From NCBI GenBank assembly GCA_038233215.1, contig JBBSML010000001.1:124001-188000 (forward strand): DNA of 64,000 bases, read 5' to 3'. The position numbers were made by a program, and so were the translations under genes. The DNA comes from JACDBZ01 sp038233215. Lineage in GTDB: Bacteria > Chloroflexota > Limnocylindria > QHBO01. Positions 59,590-64,000 of the stretch are shown piece after piece (position 1 is the first letter of the stretch; each line of letters opens with the position of its first letter). Under the pieces are notes generated by a model. The model searched no databases. It worked only from the letters and a program-made list of their open reading frames with translations, and was not told the origin of the DNA.

Positions 59590-59875
59590 TGGACGCCACC
59601 ATCGGAAGCTCGCCCAGGTCCGCCAGCCGGTTTCCCTTGGCGCGCACCTTCGCCGGGTTGACGCACGGGCAATAGCCCTGGCGCGGGCAGACGCCGCAGT
59701 TGCCATCGCAGTCGAGCGTCGCGGCATAGGTGCAGCGCATGCAGTCGCGCTCACACATGATGAGGTCTTCGTAGGGAAGGTCTGGGTCTCTGAAGCGGGT
59801 GACCGGTGGGAGATGAGCCGCCGTGCTGACGGGGAGCGCTACCGCGGCTCTAGGTGGTGCGGTCAATTGCTTCAC
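59576..59875 (-). CDS. Cys-rich small protein overlapping prfB
   Basis: 99 residues from GTG 59875, which has GGAGGG five bases upstream. A central block has nine cysteines in pairs (CERDCMRC, CDGNCGVCPRQGYCPC) that could bind zinc or an iron-sulfur cluster. The C-terminus overlaps the first prfB codons by 14 bases, so translation may be linked. No family recognised. Confidence 0.6.
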   Translation of the reverse strand: MKQLTAPPRAAVALPVSTAAHLPPVTRFRDPDLPYEDLIMCERDCMRCTYAATLDCDGNCGVCPRQGYCPCVNPAKVRAKGNRLADLGELPMVASIGRN

Positions 59876-59940
59876 GAATCCCTCCACCGAACGGGATCGC
59901 GAGGGGGCCTGGATTTGACCTCGCGATGATCGTTCTGCCC

Positions 59941-59968
59941 ATCCTAGCGGGTCAGTCAGATATCGCAA
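59941..59968 (-). promoter_or_regulatory. Promoter of the Cys-rich gene and prfB
   Basis: TTGCGA (59963-59968), 16 bases, TAGGAT (59941-59946) on the minus strand. Confidence 0.5.
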
Positions 59969-59996
59969 CCCCGCGCGGATCGGGCATCATTGCGCC

Positions 59997-60122
59997 ATGC
60001 CCGACCCCTTCCTTGTCATCGTCGGAGTGATCGCGATCGCGTGCGTCATTCTCTTCCCGATCCGCCTCTGGCGCCGCCGCCAGCACCGCTACGGAAAGGA
60101 GAACGAAGACCTCGATGCGTAG
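59997..60122 (+). CDS. 41-residue single-helix membrane protein
   Basis: ATG 59997 to TAG 60120-60122. A hydrophobic helix (about residues 5-22, FLVIVGVIAIACVILF) is followed by a basic RLWRRRQHRYGK stretch and an acidic end. No ribosome binding site is seen. CATCAT six bases upstream could be a -10 for a leaderless mRNA. The sequence looks like a real small membrane protein, but it could be chance. Confidence 0.4.
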   Translation: MPDPFLVIVGVIAIACVILFPIRLWRRRQHRYGKENEDLDA

Positions 60123-60219
60123 CCGGCTCGATGTATCAAGATCATGTCACCCCAAGCCTTCCTCAGGTCATGCCGTTCAGGAGCCTAGCCTCCCCACGAA
60201 CAGCGTCAGCTGGTGACTG

Positions 60220-63096
<2,877 letters not shown>

Positions 63097-63105
63097 GGGG
63101 CGGCG

Positions 63106-63111
63106 AGTATA
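63106..63111 (-). promoter_or_regulatory. -10 element of secA
   Basis: TATACT nine bases before the ATG, implying a leader of only a few bases. No clear -35. Confidence 0.5.
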
Positions 63112-63140
63112 GCCCGATCGTTGACGGCTGCCTCCGCGCC

Positions 63141-63165
63141 TTCCAGAACAAATTGGTTCCAGACC
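63141..63165. repeat. REP-like imperfect palindrome in the secA upstream spacer
   Basis: TTCCAGAACAAATTGGTTCC followed by AGACC contains two TTCCAGA units and an imperfect inverted repeat centred on AATT. It resembles intergenic palindromes seen elsewhere, but only one copy is present here. The rest of the 242-base spacer (63097-63338) shows nothing further. Confidence 0.3.
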
Positions 63166-63338
63166 CCGGCTACCGGGATGACCGCCGCCCGCCGCCCGCC
63201 GCCCATAGGTCGGGCGCGTACGCACGCAGACCGCCTCAACTGCGCCATAGAGCCCGATACGTGAGACCGGCCGGCGCGTGTAGTCCCGCCAGCGCGCCAC
63301 ACTGCCTCATTCATTGGCGCCCGTGGTCCTTCCGAGAG

Positions 63339-64000
63339 TCAGCCGGCCTCGACCATCGGCTTGACCTCGCCGATCCAGCGCTCGAGGGTCTCGTCGTCGT
63401 ACGGTGCCGCCATCTCGGCCAGGAAGGTCGAGAAGCCGATCTCGCGACAGGCGATCATCCGCTCCGCGAGCTGCTCCGCCGTGCCGACCCAGAAGGTGTC
63501 GTCGTTGGCAACGTCGCTCATCGGCGTCCGGTTTTGCTCCATCTGGGCTGCCCAGATTCGCCGTGCTCCAGCCTCCGTGTCCCGGATGATCGGCTTGCAG
63601 CCTACCGTGCGCTCGATCTCAGCCGGGTCGCGTCCGACGGCCTCGCAATGCGCTCGCAGGACGCCGTCCTTGTGACGGAGCTTCTCGATGCTGCCCATGG
63701 CGTTCCATTGATCGGCATATTTCGCAACCGTGCGCAGCGTCTTGCGCTCGCCGGATCCGCCGATCATGATCGGCAGGTGCCGCTGGATCGGCAGCGGCTG
63801 ATGACGGAGCGCATCGAACCGATAGTGCCCGTCGGGTGACGACGTCACCACTCCACCGTCGAGGAGTGCGCGCATGGCGCCAACGGACTCGTCGAGCCAG
63901 TCCAGCCGCCTCCCGACGCTGCTGCCGAATTCGAAACCGTGCGCCGTATGCTCCAGCTCAAACCAGGCGCCGCCGATCCCGAGCGCCGCTCGTCCGTCGC
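63339..64000 (-). CDS. LLM-class (F420-dependent type) oxidoreductase, truncated by window end
   Basis: The frame is open to the window end, so the N-terminus is missing; about 220 residues are visible. GRAALGIGGAWFELEHTAHG, LPIMIGGSGERKTLRTVAKY and the later FWVGTAEQLAERM are typical of luciferase-like monooxygenases and F420-dependent reductases. Substrate unknown. Same direction as secA. Confidence 0.88.
   Translation of the reverse strand, partial: DGRAALGIGGAWFELEHTAHGFEFGSSVGRRLDWLDESVGAMRALLDGGVVTSSPDGHYRFDALRHQPLPIQRHLPIMIGGSGERKTLRTVAKYADQWNAMGSIEKLRHKDGVLRAHCEAVGRDPAEIERTVGCKPIIRDTEAGARRIWAAQMEQNRTPMSDVANDDTFWVGTAEQLAERMIACREIGFSTFLAEMAAPYDDETLERWIGEVKPMVEAG

Overview
The window is about 64 kb of GC-rich chromosome holding a replication origin. 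The mix of genes suggests a Chloroflexota-like bacterium, perhaps of the Limnocylindria/Ellin6529 type. The evidence is an actinobacterial-style phosphatidylinositol cluster without other actinobacterial hallmarks, an F420-type luciferase-like oxidoreductase, DUF151, dciA after recF, and very short 5' leaders. This placement is inference; no 16S gene is present.

Region 1 (1-15922): the C-terminal end of an unrecognised gene, then a respiratory complex I operon in the order A-B-C-D-H-I/E-F-(G-like flavoprotein)-[antisense lipoprotein]-J-K-L-M-N. The membrane arm and quinone-binding subunits look normal. The electron-input arm does not. NuoI keeps only its first 4Fe-4S motif and is fused to a NuoE-like domain with half its cluster ligands. 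NuoF has lost its NADH-binding acidic motif and one N3 cysteine. NuoG is replaced by a 797-residue protein that joins a NuoG-type 2Fe-2S domain, a GltD/NfnB-type FAD-NAD(P)H module, two NuoG/hydrogenase-type 4Fe-4S motifs and the missing second half of NuoI. This is the most unusual system in the window.

Region 2 (15927-28232): trehalose synthesis (otsA, otsB), a sortase-fold protein lacking the catalytic cysteine, an efflux cluster (MFS, permease, degenerate ABC ATPase) divergent from an ArsR regulator with a palindromic operator, and a phosphatidylinositol/PIM-like operon (phosphatidyltransferase, inositol-1-phosphate synthase, two acyltransferases, PHP phosphoesterase, PimA-like glycosyltransferase).

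Region 3 (28369-42468): an ABC exporter operon with three tandem double-GNAT acetyltransferases. It lies behind a long leader with a short upstream ORF and a canonical intrinsic terminator, so it is probably controlled by attenuation. A divergent LiaF-like/PspC pair follows, then a repeat-bearing spacer and a protein-mannosylation set (a two-enzyme GT-C fusion of about 1520 residues with a propeller-like insert, a DUF2723 protein and a Dpm1-like synthase).

Region 4 (42470-64000): a DUF151 nuclease, a PP2C-like/propeller protein, then dciA-recF-dnaN-oriC-dnaA on the minus strand and rpmH-rnpA-yidD-yidC-khpB on the plus strand. Next come ssrA (tmRNA), smpB, a 13-codon ORF with its own promoter and hairpin, ctpA, ftsX, ftsE, prfB with the classical +1 frameshift, a Cys-rich small protein, secA and a truncated LLM oxidoreductase. 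No CRISPR array, complete insertion sequence, tRNA or rRNA gene was seen.
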